A stretch of DNA of 5,935 nucleotides, taken from positions 1 to 5,935 of the forward strand of contig QQUM01000572.1 of the NCBI GenBank assembly GCA_008501545.1, in the 5' to 3' direction. A program made the translations under genes and the position numbers. This DNA comes from Calditrichota bacterium (GTDB lineage: Bacteria; Zhuqueibacterota; Zhuqueibacteria; Zhuqueibacterales; Geothermadaptataceae). Below are positions 5,396 to 5,935 of this stretch, in pieces; position 1 is the stretch's first letter, and the number at the start of each line of letters is the position of its first letter. The notes under the pieces are model-generated. The model worked only from the letters and a program-made list of their open reading frames with translations. It was not told the DNA's origin and did not search any database.

Positions 5396-5935
5396 ATGAT
5401 TATTCAGGATCAAAGGGACCGCCCACTGCGCGCTCTGAGAATTTCAGTCACAGATCGATGCAATTTTCGCTGTATCTATTGCATGCCTCGGGAAAAATAC
5501 AAGCAGTACGCGTACCTGAAGCAAAGTGAAGTTCTTACTTTTGAAGAAATTCACCGGCTTGTAAAAATTTTTATGCAGCTCGGTGTGCGTAAAGTTCGAA
5601 TTACCGGTGGCGAACCCCTCGTTCGCAGGGATATTGAACAACTCATCCGCTTCCTGTCACAAAATCCGGAACTGGATCTCAGTATGACCACAAACGGTTC
5701 ATTTCCTGTCGAACGTGTCCACAAGTTAAAAGAAGCAGGATTAACACGCATTACTGTCAGCATCGATTCACTGGATGATGCAATCTATAAAAAGATGAAT
5801 GATGTCAACAAATCGGTTGAACACACGCTACGATGGATCGAAGAATGCGAAAAAGTCGGTCTCTCACCAATAAAAATAAATTGTGTAATCAAACGCGGGA
5901 TAAATGAACACGGCATTTTACCTCTGGTGGATCAA
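5396..5935 (+). CDS. moaA: GTP 3',8-cyclase MoaA, N-terminal part (runs off right edge)
   Basis: This is a radical SAM enzyme that, with MoaC, converts GTP to cyclic pyranopterin monophosphate, the first step of molybdenum cofactor synthesis in the cytoplasm. The first 180 codons of about 330 are present. LRISVTDRCNFRCIYCMP (14-31) carries the CxxxCxxC cluster (Cys22, 26, 29) that binds the SAM-coordinating 4Fe-4S centre. ITGGEPLVRRD (69-79) is the GGEP SAM-binding motif, followed by TTNG (98-101), VSIDSLDD (121-128) and SPIKINCVIKRGIN (157-170). The second, substrate-binding Fe-S cluster and the C-terminal GG motif would lie beyond the window. The ATG at 5396 gives the standard N-terminus. 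Its ribosome-binding site is weak (GGGA, about 5 nt). It is transcribed divergently from the 120-residue gene, and no other cofactor gene is visible. Confidence 0.97.
   Translation, partial: MIIQDQRDRPLRALRISVTDRCNFRCIYCMPREKYKQYAYLKQSEVLTFEEIHRLVKIFMQLGVRKVRITGGEPLVRRDIEQLIRFLSQNPELDLSMTTNGSFPVERVHKLKEAGLTRITVSIDSLDDAIYKKMNDVNKSVEHTLRWIEECEKVGLSPIKINCVIKRGINEHGILPLVDQ

Noticed and set aside
5444..5763. Minus-strand open frames opposite moaA
   Set aside because: They are shadows of a gene with unambiguous radical SAM motifs on the plus strand.

Overview
The window is ordinary bacterial chromosome with one accessory-looking interval (about 240-2200). The genes seen are a truncated undecaprenyl diphosphate synthase (uppS, minus strand, left edge), an unrecognised 64-residue ORF (plus), a free-standing protein resembling the N-terminal domain of cyanophycin synthetase (plus), a minus-strand cluster of three genes (120-residue coiled-coil protein, then a CapA-family lipoprotein, then a DUF2851 protein), and a truncated moaA (plus, right edge). 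The DNA is moderately AT-rich, and more so between genes.

The organism is probably in or near the FCB lineages (Ignavibacteriota or Calditrichota-like). DUF2851 proteins are, as far as I recall, best known from Bacteroidota, Chlorobi, Ignavibacteria and Chloroflexi. Several genes here have strong Shine-Dalgarno sites (GGAGA, AGGAGG, GGAGAA), and uppS has a classical TTGACT/TACTAT promoter; both fit poorly with Bacteroidia proper. This placement is inference and not secure.

Layout: uppS reads leftwards out of the window from a good sigma-70-type promoter at 335-363. Positions 238-894 hold no recognisable gene. The 64-residue ORF occupies 895-1089, followed by a second gene-poor stretch to 1539 with a 14-bp imperfect inverted repeat. 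The cyanophycin-synthetase-like protein (1540-2196) runs into the convergent DUF2851 gene, and the two reading frames overlap by 38 bp with no room for a terminator between them. The minus-strand cluster starts from a 198-bp divergent intergenic region shared with moaA.

The most interesting item is the 1540-2196 protein. It keeps the HxxEH metallopeptidase-like motif of the CphA1 N-terminal domain but lacks the ATP-grasp and Mur-ligase domains that make cyanophycin, and it ends in a helix-turn-helix-like tail. Its role cannot be read from the sequence. Secondary points are possible mutually exclusive hairpins over the DUF2851 ribosome-binding site and clustered short repeats around the small ORF.
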